A DNA stretch of 64,000 bases from Bacillus vallismortis (lineage in GTDB: Bacteria; Bacillota; Bacilli; Bacillales; Bacillaceae): positions 1,441,001 through 1,505,000 of the forward strand of contig NZ_CP160797.1 of assembly GCF_040784915.1 (NCBI RefSeq). The letters are read 5' to 3'. A program made the translations under genes and the position numbers. The first letter of the stretch is position 1. Every line of letters starts with the position of its first letter. Positions 25,091 through 35,824 of the stretch are shown one piece after another. The notes below the pieces were generated by a model. It was not told the DNA's origin, searched no databases, and saw only the letters and a program-made list of their open reading frames with translations.

Positions 25091-25285
25091 TTATTTAGTT
25101 GTGCCATTTATTTGTGATTGTGCTTGCTGTACCAGCCGCTTTGTCATTTCCCCGCCTACAGAGCCGTTAGCGCGTGCGACTGTATCAGAACCAAGGTTCA
25201 CACCGAATTCTTGAGCCACTTCGAGTTTGAATTGGTCTAGTGCCTGCTCCACCCCTGGAACAACGAGTTTATTTCTGCTCGCCAT
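25091..25285 (-). CDS. sspD: SspD, minor alpha/beta-type small acid-soluble spore protein
   Basis: The 64-residue protein contains the SASP signatures [20 protein letters not shown] (with the GPR germination-protease site near [10 protein letters not shown]) and [12 protein letters not shown]. It coats spore DNA and protects it from UV and heat. The second ATG (25285) is chosen because AAAGGAG lies nine bases before it, whereas the ATG at 25294 overlaps that site. A good SigG promoter lies upstream at 25329-25358. Confidence 0.96.
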   Translation of the reverse strand: MASRNKLVVPGVEQALDQFKLEVAQEFGVNLGSDTVARANGSVGGEMTKRLVQQAQSQINGTTK

Positions 25286-25328
25286 CTTTTTCATCTCCTT
25301 TTTCTATAAAGAATTCTTAACGCGTAGT

Positions 25329-25358
25329 TAGTTTGAAATGTACGGGGGTTATTTATGC
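25329..25358 (-). promoter_or_regulatory. SigG promoter of sspD
   Basis: On the minus strand GCATA (25358-25354) and CAAACTA (25335-25329) are 18 bp apart, a good match to the forespore SigG consensus. It lies 44 bp before the sspD start. Confidence 0.75.
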
Positions 25359-25378
25359 TGGGAATTGTTGGGGAAAAT

Positions 25379-25411
25379 AAGAAAGCCCCCGGTTTTTTAG
25401 CCGGGGGCACC
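25379..25411 (-). terminator. Terminator of ykrK
   Basis: On the minus strand GCCCCCGGCT AAAAA ACCGGGGGC is followed by TTTCTTATTTT. It lies six bases past the ykrK stop. Confidence 0.9.
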
Positions 25412-25416
25412 GCAGT

Positions 25417-26118
25417 CTATAGAATGTCAGCTGTCATTTTATGTGCGGTTGCCTGAATATGGAATGTCAAAATGGAGAGAACTGTTATGGCAATAGTCTG
25501 TCTGATTTTAAGCCATTGGCTGTCATTTAATTCTTCAAAACGATGGCGGAGACGATCTGTTTCCTGTTCGACGATCTCCTGCAGATTTGATTCCTTCATA
25601 GAAGGTGTGTCCTGGTGATGAACGGCATCAAGCACATATGCGCAGCTTTCATAATAAGAAATCGGACTGATGACATCATCGGTTCTGTCTGAGATGGTGT
25701 TAAACGCCACTCTTAAAATAGCCCGTATATGTTCAAAGTCATAAATCGATTTTAAATCACGTACAATTAAAAGTATGACTGCCTGTTCAACCGAATATTT
25801 TTTGCCCAGCTCAGGATGTCCGATCAGATCTTTGAAATCACGCTTTACCCAGTTTTGGATTGCGGTTGACTTTAACGAAGTCAGCTCGCATAGGTTGCCG
25901 AGTTCTACGATTTCGTTTGTAGAGAGACCGTATTCTTTTTTTTGTTTTTTTCGTTCATATCTTGTAAGAAATTCAGGAATTTCAAGATGATTGGCAGCTT
26001 TATCTGCTGACATGTTCGCTGATTGGACGACAATGTCGAGCGGGCTTATTTCTCCTTGTCCTTTTAGGGAATAGAGCAGCCGCACCATATCGGTTCGAGT
26101 GAGTTTGAAAATGTTCAT
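25417..26118 (-). CDS. ykrK: YkrK, repressor of htpX
   Basis: The 233-residue protein is helical and soluble, with a central DNA-binding-like segment (LSTNEIVELGNLCELTSLKSTAIQNWVKRDFKD, about 90-125) typical of the DUF1836 family. It is transcribed divergently from htpX and is reported in B. subtilis to repress htpX together with Rok. A 6-bp inverted repeat just before htpX (26254-26269) is a candidate operator. The ATG is preceded by GAAGAGGTGAAC. Confidence 0.9.
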   Translation of the reverse strand: MNIFKLTRTDMVRLLYSLKGQGEISPLDIVVQSANMSADKAANHLEIPEFLTRYERKKQKKEYGLSTNEIVELGNLCELTSLKSTAIQNWVKRDFKDLIGHPELGKKYSVEQAVILLIVRDLKSIYDFEHIRAILRVAFNTISDRTDDVISPISYYESCAYVLDAVHHQDTPSMKESNLQEIVEQETDRLRHRFEELNDSQWLKIRQTIAITVLSILTFHIQATAHKMTADIL

Positions 26119-26253
26119 TGTTCACCTCTTCAAAACAATTTGACGCGAATATAAGTCTATGTATGAATTTAAAATTTAAGCGTCAGCAATACATTAACAT
26201 CATACGTCTAATTCCTTGCATTTTCAAACAGATGTTTTATAATTTAAATATAC

Positions 26254-26269
26254 AAGTTCTTTTGAACTT
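26254..26269. promoter_or_regulatory. Inverted repeat before htpX, candidate YkrK operator
   Basis: AAGTTC TTTT GAACTT is a perfect 6-bp inverted repeat that ends 18 bases before the htpX ATG, overlapping where RNA polymerase or the early transcript would lie. Ownership by YkrK is inference. Confidence 0.45.
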
Positions 26270-26287
26270 AAAATAACGGAGGTTATT

Positions 26288-27184
26288 ATGGCGAAAAGAA
26301 TTTTTTTGTTTATTTTAACGAATATTTTGGTGCTTACAACAATCGGGATCGTTTTATCTGTTTTAAGCTCGGTTACCGGAGTCGGGACGTACTTTACCGC
26401 TGATGGCGATATCAATCTAATCGCGCTCCTTGTGTTCAGTTTGGTTGTTGGTTTTGTCGGCTCCTTTATGTCTCTTGCGATGTCCAGATGGATGGCCAAG
26501 ACGATGATGGGCGTCAAAGTGCTGAATCCGGAAAAACATACGCTCAGTTACGAGGAGCAGCAATTGGTTGATCGTGTTCATCGATTAAGCCGTTCTGCCG
26601 GTTTAACGAAAATGCCGGAGGTCGGCATTTACCGTTCGCCTGAAGTGAACGCGTTTGCGACTGGACCGTCAAAACGCCGTTCTCTTGTGGCGGTGTCGTC
26701 AGGACTGCTGGAGCAAATGGATGATGCTGCGGTTGAAGGTGTGCTTGCCCACGAGGTCGCGCATATCGCTAACGGTGATATGGTTACGATGACGCTTTTA
26801 CAAGGTATCGTCAATACCTTTGTCGTCTTTTTATCCCGTATCGCAGCATGGATTGCAAGCCGTTTTGTCAAGGAAGACCTTGCGCCGATCGTTCATTTTA
26901 TTGCAGTGATTGTCTTTCAGATTGTCTTTTCCATTCTCGGCAGCCTGGTTGTGTTTGCGTACTCACGCCATCGTGAATTCCACGCTGACAGAGGAGGAGC
27001 CGATCTGGCTGGCAAGGATAAGATGATTCATGCGCTACGAACGCTTAAGAGCTATTCCTCCCGCATTAAGGAAGACGATCAGACAGCTGTTCAAACATTA
27101 AAGATTAATGGCAAGAAGCGCTCTTCGCTTTTCTCTACTCACCCTGATTTGGATGAGCGAATCAGACGGTTAGAAGCTAAATAA
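26288..27184 (+). CDS. htpX: HtpX, membrane zinc metalloprotease
   Basis: The 298-residue M48B protease has two N-terminal membrane helices (about 5-28 and 38-60), the zinc motif [12 protein letters not shown] (HExxH near residue 156), a middle hydrophobic pair (about 175-230) and the third metal ligand Glu in [15 protein letters not shown] near residue 232. It removes misfolded membrane proteins alongside FtsH. ACGGAGG precedes the ATG. It is divergent from its regulator ykrK. Confidence 0.96.
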   Translation: MAKRIFLFILTNILVLTTIGIVLSVLSSVTGVGTYFTADGDINLIALLVFSLVVGFVGSFMSLAMSRWMAKTMMGVKVLNPEKHTLSYEEQQLVDRVHRLSRSAGLTKMPEVGIYRSPEVNAFATGPSKRRSLVAVSSGLLEQMDDAAVEGVLAHEVAHIANGDMVTMTLLQGIVNTFVVFLSRIAAWIASRFVKEDLAPIVHFIAVIVFQIVFSILGSLVVFAYSRHREFHADRGGADLAGKDKMIHALRTLKSYSSRIKEDDQTAVQTLKINGKKRSSLFSTHPDLDERIRRLEAK

Positions 27185-27201
27185 AACAAACACCTTGTTC
27201 C

Positions 27202-27232
27202 TCTGAGAGAACCTCTCAGAGGTTTTTTATTT
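27202..27232 (+). terminator. Terminator of htpX
   Basis: CTCTGAGAG AAC CTCTCAGAG followed by GTTTTTTATTTG. Confidence 0.9.
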
Positions 27233-27358
27233 GATCCTTTGACTAAAATCATAAAAAAATAAGCAAGTTAAGAAAATGTTGCGTAAAAGCCTTTAAAATT
27301 GTGTCCAATATCTTTAGAATAATTACCGTACTTAAAAAGAGAGGCAGAAGGATTTTAC

Positions 27359-28708
27359 ATGAAATTAAAGTTTGGAAAATTGATACAGGCATTGTCACCG
27401 GCCCAGCTGATCGCGGTTTATTATTTTCTTGCGGTGACGGTTGCAGTTATTTTATTGAGTCTTCCAGTGGCCCATAAACAAGGAGCAGAATGGTCTTTTA
27501 TCGATGCTCTGTTTACAGCAGTCAGCGCCGTGAGCGTAACCGGGCTTTCTGTTGTGAATACGGCTGATACATTTAGTACAACAGGAATTGTTATTCTTGC
27601 GTTTGTTCTGCAGTTTGGCGGAATTGGCATTATGACATTAGGCACTTCTGTTTGGCTGCTAATGGGCAAAAGAATAGGGTTAAAAGAACGGAAATTAATG
27701 ATGGTCGATCAAAATCAATCACAATTTTCTGGGATCGTCAATCTTATGAAACAGATTCTCTTTCTCATATTATGGATTGAGCTCTTTGGCGCCATCATCC
27801 TTGGGACATATTTTTTAACCTACTACGATTCCATTCAAGATGCTTACTTGCATGGTTTTTTTGCGAGTGTCAGTGCAACCACAAATGCCGGTTTTGATAT
27901 AACAGGCAGCTCTCTGATACCCTATCGGCATGATTATTTTGTGCAATTTATTACACTGTTATTGATTATTTTCGGAGCCATCGGTTTCCCTGTTCTAGTG
28001 GAAGTGAAAGACTTTTTGTTTTCCAAAAACCGGAGATATCCGTTTAGTTTATTTACAAAAATTACAACAACAATGTTTGGCGCACTTGTTTTGTTTGGTT
28101 CGATAGGGATTTATGTCCTTGAAGCAAATCATTTGTTTGCAGGTAAATCGTGGCATGATATTTTATTCCTTTCTCTATTTCAATCAACCACAACAAGGAG
28201 CGGAGGGCTTGCCACGATTGATATAAGCCAGCTGTCTGACCCGACCCTGCTATTTATGAGTGCGCTGATGTTTATCGGTGCGTCGCCAAGTTCAGTAGGG
28301 GGAGGCATACGGACAACGACTTTCGCCCTGAATCTTCTGGCGCTGTTTCATTTTGCCCGCGGCAATAAATCCGTAAAGGTATTCAAACGGGAGCTGCATC
28401 CTGCTGATCTCATGAAGTCGCTTGTTGTCACAATGATGGCGATTCTGCTCGTTTTTGGCGCGACACTCATTCTTACGATTACTGAAGAGCATTCCCTGCT
28501 TGAGATTTTGTTTGAAGTCTGCTCGGCATTCGGTACAACCGGTCTGTCACTTGGAATTACTGCTGATTTAAGCAACGTTGGAAAATGCGTTATTATGATT
28601 GTCATGTTTATCGGGCGAATCGGCATCCTGACCTTCCTGTATCTGATCGGAAGGAAGGAAATTGAAGCGAATTATCATTATCCGAAGGAAAGAGTGATTA
28701 TCGGATAG
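27359..28708 (+). CDS. ktrD: KtrD, K+ uptake channel subunit
   Basis: The 449-residue TrkH/KtrB-type protein has four M1-P-M2 repeats. Pore loops with the conserved Gly can be read as TAVSAVSVTGLS (residue 57), SVSATTNAGFDITG (170), TTTRSGGLATIDISQL (285) and CSAFGTTGLSLG (395). It forms low-affinity K+ channels gated by a cytoplasmic KtrC-type ring; the partner is not in this window. The ATG at 27359 follows GAGAGGCAGAAGG. Confidence 0.95.
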   Translation: MKLKFGKLIQALSPAQLIAVYYFLAVTVAVILLSLPVAHKQGAEWSFIDALFTAVSAVSVTGLSVVNTADTFSTTGIVILAFVLQFGGIGIMTLGTSVWLLMGKRIGLKERKLMMVDQNQSQFSGIVNLMKQILFLILWIELFGAIILGTYFLTYYDSIQDAYLHGFFASVSATTNAGFDITGSSLIPYRHDYFVQFITLLLIIFGAIGFPVLVEVKDFLFSKNRRYPFSLFTKITTTMFGALVLFGSIGIYVLEANHLFAGKSWHDILFLSLFQSTTTRSGGLATIDISQLSDPTLLFMSALMFIGASPSSVGGGIRTTTFALNLLALFHFARGNKSVKVFKRELHPADLMKSLVVTMMAILLVFGATLILTITEEHSLLEILFEVCSAFGTTGLSLGITADLSNVGKCVIMIVMFIGRIGILTFLYLIGRKEIEANYHYPKERVIIG

Positions 28709-28711
28709 AAA

Positions 28712-28740
28712 AACACCGCGTGTTTTGCGGTGTTTTTTGA
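28712..28740 (+). terminator. Terminator of ktrD
   Basis: AAACACCGC GTGTT TTGCGGTGTTT followed by TTTG. Confidence 0.88.
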
Positions 28741-28862
28741 TTGCCAAAAAAAAGATGTGTGCCGCCGTTTGAGTTGGAGAACCTAACATCTACAGGTGCG
28801 GTTTAACGCTCCTGCATCTTTAGCGAAATCAAATGTCTGAAAAACAGGCGAGGAGGATTCGT

Positions 28863-29018
28863 ATGAAGCGCAAAGCCGAAGTGGATGAGGCCATTAAAAA
28901 TAACAATACACCTACCGAGAGCATGGACCCAAATTCATATAAGACACAGTATCATGACAACCCGAATTTTAGGGGTGCCAACCGCAATTCCAAACAGGGC
29001 CGGCAAGGAGGCATGTGA
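28863..29018 (+). CDS. ykzP: Small hydrophilic protein, 51 residues
   Basis: GCGAGGAGGATTCGT precedes the ATG at 28863; an upstream in-frame ATG at 28833 has no site. The frame starts MKRKAEVDEAIKNNNTPTES and ends in a GGM tail. It is hydrophilic and disordered, rich in Asn, with the look of a minor spore protein. The name is assigned from remembered gene order and is uncertain. It is followed after two bases by another small gene. Confidence 0.65.
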   Translation: MKRKAEVDEAIKNNNTPTESMDPNSYKTQYHDNPNFRGANRNSKQGRQGGM

Positions 29019-29020
29019 TT

Positions 29021-29191
29021 TTGAAGAAAAACCGCCATAGCAGAGAGATGCAAAATCATAAAAAGCCAATGAATAAGAAGGTGCTGGAGGAAGAATTCTC
29101 AAGTGAATTAGGAGATTACAATGCCGGGAAGATCATCGAAACGCTAGAAATCACAAAGCCTGAAAAGAAAAAAGAGAACAAACGAAAATAA
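29021..29191 (+). CDS. ykzE: Small basic protein, 56 residues
   Basis: A TTG at 29021 lies nine bases after AAGGAGG and opens a 56-residue frame starting with KKNRHSREMQNHKKPMNKKV and ending in a Lys-rich tail. It sits two bases after the previous small gene and ends at a terminator, so both form one unit. No known domain. The symbol is from remembered synteny. Confidence 0.65.
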   Translation: MKKNRHSREMQNHKKPMNKKVLEEEFSSELGDYNAGKIIETLEITKPEKKKENKRK

Positions 29192-29195
29192 AAAA

Positions 29196-29234
29196 GACCT
29201 CTTAGGCGGCGTCCGCTTAAGAGGCGCTTTTCTA
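29196..29234. terminator. Terminator between ykzE and ykrP
   Basis: GACCTCTTAGGCGG and CCGCTTAAGAGGC-type arms pair around CGT, followed by GCTTTTC. The 3' arm reaches the end of convergent ykrP. Confidence 0.75.
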
Positions 29235-30254
29235 TTTTAAATAAGCATTTTTGCCCGTTCCTCTGACAAATTGCGATAAGCTGGTCATTCTCAGCTCAAT
29301 GAAGGGCTGAGCAACTGTCTTAACAAAATTGCTTGAGAGTACTGATGTCAGGGCTGCTGTTAAGAGTAAGAGAATCACTAAGTTTTGATAGTCAGTAAGC
29401 CCATCCTCAAGCCCGAACTGTCTCAGCGTTTTAATAATAAACCCGTGGAGCAAATACACGTAAAATGTCCGGGTTCCCCATTTCGTAAAGAAAAACCGTT
29501 TTTGCGGAACAAGCGCTAAAAAGCTGAAGGTTGCCGCAAAGGCGAGTACATACCAGCCGATTCGGGAAAGCCCGCTTGCCAAGGTAACGTCTCCAAATGA
29601 AGAATACGGTTTAGAGCCGAACAGTAAAGAATAGTCAAAGTCGACGCCCCAGCAGATGACGAATACGGCGGCAAGCACCCCGAGTGCAATTTGTTTGCCC
29701 CGTTTTGATCTCAATAAATCAAAATGGTGTTTATTCAGATAAAACCCGACAAGGAACATCGGTAAGAATACAAATGTCCGTGACAAGCTCAGCGTGCTGC
29801 TGACAAAGTCTAGATAACCGATCAGCACGGCAATACCGCAGCTGACAAACAGCGCCCACAGCTTTGAAAGCTTTGAAAAAGGATAAAGCAGCAGGTTCCA
29901 AAAGAATAAGCTTACGAGAAACCATAACGACCATTGCGGATCAATCGGATTCACATTTGCCATGCTTTCGTCTTGCATCATGTAATAAAATACGGAATAG
30001 ATGATTTGGAAAATCAAATACGGAATAATCAGCTTGACCGCCAGCTTTTTCACATATCCAGCGCGTTTAAAGCCTTTCGCAAAATAACCGGAAACAAGAA
30101 TAAAGGCAGGCATGTGGAATGTGTAAATGAACTTGTAAAGGTAGAGCATAAAGTTGTTATCATGAATAAAAGAACGAAGAATATGGCCGAATACAACAAG
30201 GAATATCAATAAGAATTTGGCATTATCAAAATAACTGTCCCGCGATTTACTCAT
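29232..30254 (-). CDS. ykrP: YkrP, acyltransferase-3 family membrane protein
   Basis: The 340-residue protein has about ten membrane helices. The N-terminal [24 protein letters not shown] carries the conserved His of acyltransferase-3 enzymes, and [16 protein letters not shown] near residue 48 is the second family motif. Such enzymes move acyl groups onto sugars or other acceptors at the membrane. The acceptor is unknown. It is monocistronic and divergent from kinE. Confidence 0.88.
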   Translation of the reverse strand: MSKSRDSYFDNAKFLLIFLVVFGHILRSFIHDNNFMLYLYKFIYTFHMPAFILVSGYFAKGFKRAGYVKKLAVKLIIPYLIFQIIYSVFYYMMQDESMANVNPIDPQWSLWFLVSLFFWNLLLYPFSKLSKLWALFVSCGIAVLIGYLDFVSSTLSLSRTFVFLPMFLVGFYLNKHHFDLLRSKRGKQIALGVLAAVFVICWGVDFDYSLLFGSKPYSSFGDVTLASGLSRIGWYVLAFAATFSFLALVPQKRFFFTKWGTRTFYVYLLHGFIIKTLRQFGLEDGLTDYQNLVILLLLTAALTSVLSSNFVKTVAQPFIELRMTSLSQFVRGTGKNAYLK

Positions 30255-30505
30255 AGCATCACCTTCTCTTTAATCAGTCATTAAGAGATTATTCCCTGGT
30301 GGTTTATATTTTAAAATAAAAGAGGAAAAATGAATTGAAAAACAGCTGATTGTTAGGTCGATGTAAAGTGGAGGTAAGGATCGTAGAAAATGTCTTCGTT
30401 ATGTAACCGCGCTGAAATTTACTGAAATTTATAGGGCAAATGAAGGAAGTTCCTGCATTTTGTAGAAATATTGAGGGATAGGTTTTGAAGAAGGAGTGTA
30501 CACGC

Positions 30506-32722
30506 ATGGGAACTCTTGATGTCCAGACTAAGTCAGAGCTGCGGGAAGAACTGAAGCGAATCAAAGAAGAAAATGCACGGCTGAAAAAGGAGTTAGATCA
30601 GCATCAAGTGATTGTCAACAATACGCTCGATGCTATTTTTATATGTGATAATGAATTGAGAATCGTTCAGGCGAATGAAGCCACAGAAAGGATGCTTCAA
30701 GTTGATTCGGAGGATTTGAAGACTCGCTCCGTTTTGGATTTTTTGTTTTCTATCCCAAAGGATGAACTGAATCTTGCTGTAAAGAAGTTTTTTAAGAAAG
30801 GTTTCCTATGGAAGGAGGTGCCGGTCAGGCTTGATGGCGGAGCGACTAAATACATAGAGTTTCTGGCCAAAAGAGGGATTGGCGAGGATTTCTTTTTTGT
30901 TGTCATGAGAGACATATCCTCCAAGAAGATTCTAGAGCGGGAATTCTCTATGAATGAACAGCTTTTTAAGGACTTGTTTGACAGAGCTGTTGACGGAATC
31001 GTTCTGTTTGATAAAGATGGCGGTTTTATTGATGCGAATTTGTCCTTCTGTAAAAGTTTTGAAATCAATCAAAATGAGCTGTCTCATTTATCGTTGTACA
31101 AATTCATAGACAGCGGCTCACGTAAAGATTTCGATAATATTTGGAAGACGCTCAACCGCAAGGGGAAAGCGAAGGGGGAGCTGCCCGTCAAGCTTCGTTC
31201 AGGAGTCCAAAAGCTATTTGAATTCACGATCACATCAAACATCATCAGCGGTTTTTATATGTCCATTATGAGGGACATTACAGAGAAGCGGTCTATGGAG
31301 CTGCAGCTCTTTAAAAGCGAGGAGCGCTTCAGAGAAATATTTGAAAATGCGATGGACGCCATTATCATCTGGTCAAATGACGGAAGAATCGTGAAGGCGA
31401 ATCAGTCCGCCTGTAAAATCTTTGAGCTGCCGATGAATTTGCTGCTGAAACGAAAGGTGTGTGATTTTCTCGTTGACTCGCAGCGGAAATACAGCATAAC
31501 GAAGAGGAAATACGCAAAATACGGAGAGATCAGAGAAGAGCTGCTGTTTCAAATGGCGAACGGGCAGTTCAAAGAACTCGAATTTACTTCAAAGCGGACC
31601 ATACTCGAAAACCAGCACTTGACGATTTTAAGAAATGTCAGCGACAGAAAGCGGATGGAAAAGGAGCTTCGGGAAAGCGAGCTGAAATTCAGAAAAGTGT
31701 TCAACGGCTCAATGGACGGCAATGTATTGTTCGACAATCAATACAGGATCATCGACGCCAACCCGTTAGCAAGCCATATTTTAGGCCTGTCTTATGAAGA
31801 GATAAAAAAGCACAGCCTGTTAGATATTATTTCTTCGTATGAAATAGAAAATCTTGCATCACCGGCAAGGCAGATTAATTTTGATGAAATGGACAACGAA
31901 ATTCCGTTTTTGCTGAGCAGCAGTGACAATAGAAAACTGGAATTCTCATTTAAACGAAATATCATTCAAAATATGAACCTGGCTATCTTTAAAGACGTAA
32001 CGGAGCGAAAAGAGCTGGAGGAACGCCTGCGCAAGTCGGATACCCTTCATGTTGTCGGCGAACTCGCTGCCGGCATCGCTCATGAAATCAGAAATCCGAT
32101 GACAGCACTTAAAGGCTTTATTCAGCTCCTGAAAGGAAGTGTGGAGGAAGACTATACCCTTTACTTCAACGTGATCACCTCAGAACTAAAGCGCATCGAA
32201 TCCATCATCACCGAATTCTTGATTTTAGCCAAGCCCCAGGCCATTATGTATGAAGAAAAACATATCACCCAAATTATGAGAGACACCATAGACCTTCTGA
32301 ACGCGCAAGCCAATCTCAGCAACGTGCAAATGCATCTTGATTTAATTGACGACATTCCTCCGATCTACTGTGAACCGAATCAGCTGAAACAAGTATTTAT
32401 CAATATATTAAAAAATGCCATCGAAGTGATGCCCGACGGCGGAAACATTTTTGTGACGATAAGGACATTGGATCAAGATCATGTTCTCATCTCCTTAAAA
32501 GACGAGGGAGTCGGAATGACAGAAGATAAATTAAAACGCCTTGGTGAACCGTTTTACACGACAAAGGAACGGGGAACTGGACTTGGGCTTATGGTAAGCT
32601 ATAAAATTATTGAAGAACATCAAGGCGAGATCATGGTAGAAAGTGAAGAAGGGAAGGGCACGGTTTTCCACCTTACGCTTCCCGTCAGACAGAATGCTCA
32701 AGAAAGAGGGAGTGAAGAGTGA
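30506..32722 (+). CDS. kinE: KinE, multi-PAS sporulation histidine kinase
   Basis: The ATG at 30506 follows AAGGAGTGTACACGC; the TTG seven codons upstream overlaps that site. The 738-residue soluble kinase has about four PAS domains in a row (near 30-150, 155-265, 275-390, 395-505), then the phosphorylated His in AAGIAHEIRNPMTALKGF (near 526) and an ATPase domain with NILKNAIEVMP, DEGVGM and GTGLGL. No membrane segment is visible. It feeds the Spo0F/Spo0A phosphorelay. The ogt start overlaps its stop. Confidence 0.96.
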   Translation: MGTLDVQTKSELREELKRIKEENARLKKELDQHQVIVNNTLDAIFICDNELRIVQANEATERMLQVDSEDLKTRSVLDFLFSIPKDELNLAVKKFFKKGFLWKEVPVRLDGGATKYIEFLAKRGIGEDFFFVVMRDISSKKILEREFSMNEQLFKDLFDRAVDGIVLFDKDGGFIDANLSFCKSFEINQNELSHLSLYKFIDSGSRKDFDNIWKTLNRKGKAKGELPVKLRSGVQKLFEFTITSNIISGFYMSIMRDITEKRSMELQLFKSEERFREIFENAMDAIIIWSNDGRIVKANQSACKIFELPMNLLLKRKVCDFLVDSQRKYSITKRKYAKYGEIREELLFQMANGQFKELEFTSKRTILENQHLTILRNVSDRKRMEKELRESELKFRKVFNGSMDGNVLFDNQYRIIDANPLASHILGLSYEEIKKHSLLDIISSYEIENLASPARQINFDEMDNEIPFLLSSSDNRKLEFSFKRNIIQNMNLAIFKDVTERKELEERLRKSDTLHVVGELAAGIAHEIRNPMTALKGFIQLLKGSVEEDYTLYFNVITSELKRIESIITEFLILAKPQAIMYEEKHITQIMRDTIDLLNAQANLSNVQMHLDLIDDIPPIYCEPNQLKQVFINILKNAIEVMPDGGNIFVTIRTLDQDHVLISLKDEGVGMTEDKLKRLGEPFYTTKERGTGLGLMVSYKIIEEHQGEIMVESEEGKGTVFHLTLPVRQNAQERGSEE

Positions 32723-33216
32723 ACTACTATACGACAGCTAAAACGCCGCTCGGGGAATTTATGATTGCCGAGGCGGATGGCCATATCACCCGCCTATTTC
32801 TCAGCCAGGAAGATTGGATGGATTGGAAAGAAACCGTTCAGCATATAGAGCACAAGGAAACACCTTGTTTGGCGGAAGCGAAAAAACAGCTTCATGAATA
32901 TTTTGCCGGCGAAAGAAAGACATTCTCACTGCCGCTGAGCCAAAAGGGCACTCCCTTTCAGCGAAAAGTATGGGAGGCGCTGGCGATGATACCATACGGA
33001 GAATCGAGAAGCTATGCTGACATTGCCGCTGCGGTCGGCAGTCCGAAAGCGGTGCGCGCCGTCGGACAGGCTAATAAACGAAATGACCTGCCGATTTTTG
33101 TCCCGTGCCACAGAGTGATCAGCAAAAACAGCGCGTTAACAGGATACGCCGGGAGCAAAACCGATATCAAAGCATTTTTGCTGAACATCGAGCAAATTTC
33201 CTACAAAGAAAAATAA
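32719..33216 (+). CDS. ogt: Ogt, methylated-DNA-protein cysteine methyltransferase
   Basis: The 165-residue protein has the O6-alkylguanine transferase core: the winged-helix segment GTPFQRKVWEALAMIPYGESRSYADIA, the Arg finger region AVRAVGQANKRN and the active-site loop FVPCHRVI with the acceptor Cys near residue 133. It transfers methyl from O6-methylguanine to itself. It begins with GTG at 32719 and overlaps kinE by four bases, an unusual pairing of repair with a sporulation kinase. Confidence 0.96.
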   Translation: MNYYTTAKTPLGEFMIAEADGHITRLFLSQEDWMDWKETVQHIEHKETPCLAEAKKQLHEYFAGERKTFSLPLSQKGTPFQRKVWEALAMIPYGESRSYADIAAAVGSPKAVRAVGQANKRNDLPIFVPCHRVISKNSALTGYAGSKTDIKAFLLNIEQISYKEK

Positions 33217-33305
33217 AACGTATGGCACGTTCCCTTTTTTGCGGCCCGACATATCATTTTATTAGGTTAAAAAAGTTGGTCTGACGAAAAAGGAGGACAA
33301 AGCCA

Positions 33306-33431
33306 TTGAAGCCGAGCCGCTCTGAAAAAATTGCCGCTTTTGCCGAACTGTTTGTGAAACTGCATATCTTATCAAGCGCTCAAAAAGATGAAATCATTCA
33401 TATCAATCAAAACAAACAAAAAAACCGTTGA
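33306..33431 (+). CDS. Small hypothetical protein, 41 residues
   Basis: AAAAAGGAGGACAAAGCC precedes a TTG at 33306 that opens a 41-residue frame: KPSRSEKIAAFAELFVKLHI then a Lys/Gln/Asn-rich end. It is amphipathic helical. Its last codons make up the 5' arm of the terminator. The strong ribosome site argues that it is real. No function is visible. Confidence 0.55.
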   Translation: MKPSRSEKIAAFAELFVKLHILSSAQKDEIIHINQNKQKNR

Positions 33432-33467
33432 CTTGGCCCATAATGAGCAAAGCCCAACGGTTTTTTA
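33419..33467. terminator. Bidirectional terminator before mtnA
   Basis: AAAAAACCGTTG and CAACGGTTTTTT pair across a 25-base loop that spans the short-gene stop. T-rich on both strands, so it can serve the small gene and the mtnK-mtnA operon. Confidence 0.72.
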
Positions 33468-34526
33468 GTGAACCTTTTCGCCTTGAAACAGATGTTCAAT
33501 TTCTTCTTCATAGTTATCGCTCATAATCCCTTTTTCTGTGATGATTCCCGAAATGAGATGATGCGGTGTAATGTCAAAAGCGGGGTTAAAGACAGGCACA
33601 TCAGACGGAGCGGTCCGCACTCCGGAAATCTGCCTCACTTCCTCAGGATCCCGTTCCTCTATCGGGATATCGGCGCCGCTTTTCACTTTCGTATCAAATG
33701 TAGATAATGGTGCAGCGACAAAAAACGGAATATCAAAGGCGTTTGCTAAAATCGCGAGACCATATGTTCCAATTTTATTTGCCGTATCACCGTTCTTTGC
33801 AATTCGATCGGCTCCGACGATGACGGCAGAAATTTGTTTTTCCTTCATCGTGTGGGCGGCCATGCTGTCTGTGATCAAAGTGACATCAATGCCCCCCTGC
33901 ATCAGCTCCCACGCAGTAAGTCGTGAACCTTGAAGGACGGGCCTTGTTTCACAAGCGTAAATGTGCAGTCCCAAATCCTTTTGTTTGGCCAAGTAAAATG
34001 GAGCGAGTGCCGTTCCATAGCGGCTCGTCGCGATAGAACCGGCATTGCAGATCGTCATAATCCGGTCGCCTTTTTTGAAAAGCTGCAGGGCGTTTTGGCC
34101 GATCATCCGGCACGTTTCCTCATCCTCGACCTGTATCTGAATCGCTTCATGGACAAGGTTCGTTTTTGCTTCATTTACGGAAATGGCGTTTTCGATCGAA
34201 TGGCTCAGTCTTTCAAGCGCCCAAGATAAATTAATGGCGGTAGGCCGTGAGCTGTTTAAATATTGTTTGATATCTTCAAGTCTGCTGCGGAATTCCCTGA
34301 CATCATCTGTTTCTATGTCTTTTGCAGCAAGCGCAAGTCCGAAGGCAGCCGTAATGCCGATGGCCGGGGCGCCTCTTACCTTGAGCGTGACAATCGCGTC
34401 AAATACATCCTCTTTCGTCGTCAGCTCCACATATTCGGTCACGTCAGGAAGCTTTTGTTGATTTAAAATGGTAATAGCTGTTTCTTTCCATTCAACAGAA
34501 CGTGGAACAGCAAATGAATGGGTCAT
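33465..34526 (-). CDS. mtnA: MtnA, methylthioribose-1-phosphate isomerase
   Basis: The 353-residue protein is an eIF2B-like aldose-ketose isomerase: [19 protein letters not shown] (residue 50), [15 protein letters not shown] with the catalytic Cys (160), [16 protein letters not shown] (193) and [20 protein letters not shown] with the catalytic Asp (237). It converts methylthioribose-1-phosphate to the ribulose form. It lies seven bases after mtnK and both are controlled by the upstream SAM riboswitch. Confidence 0.97.
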   Translation of the reverse strand: MTHSFAVPRSVEWKETAITILNQQKLPDVTEYVELTTKEDVFDAIVTLKVRGAPAIGITAAFGLALAAKDIETDDVREFRSRLEDIKQYLNSSRPTAINLSWALERLSHSIENAISVNEAKTNLVHEAIQIQVEDEETCRMIGQNALQLFKKGDRIMTICNAGSIATSRYGTALAPFYLAKQKDLGLHIYACETRPVLQGSRLTAWELMQGGIDVTLITDSMAAHTMKEKQISAVIVGADRIAKNGDTANKIGTYGLAILANAFDIPFFVAAPLSTFDTKVKSGADIPIEERDPEEVRQISGVRTAPSDVPVFNPAFDITPHHLISGIITEKGIMSDNYEEEIEHLFQGEKVH

Positions 34527-34533
34527 GAATGGA

Positions 34534-35742
<1,209 letters not shown>

Positions 35743-35779
35743 TTATGTAATCTCTTGATATGTTTTCAGCTGAATGGCC

Positions 35780-35817
35780 GTAAAAAAGCCTCCTTCTCAG
35801 AGAGAAGGAGGCTTAAC
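35780..35817 (-). terminator. SAM riboswitch terminator before mtnK
   Basis: On the minus strand AAGCCTCCTTCTC TCTG GAGAAGGAGGCTT followed by TTTTACGG forms a 13-bp stem. Confidence 0.93.
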
Positions 35818-35824
35818 ATATATG

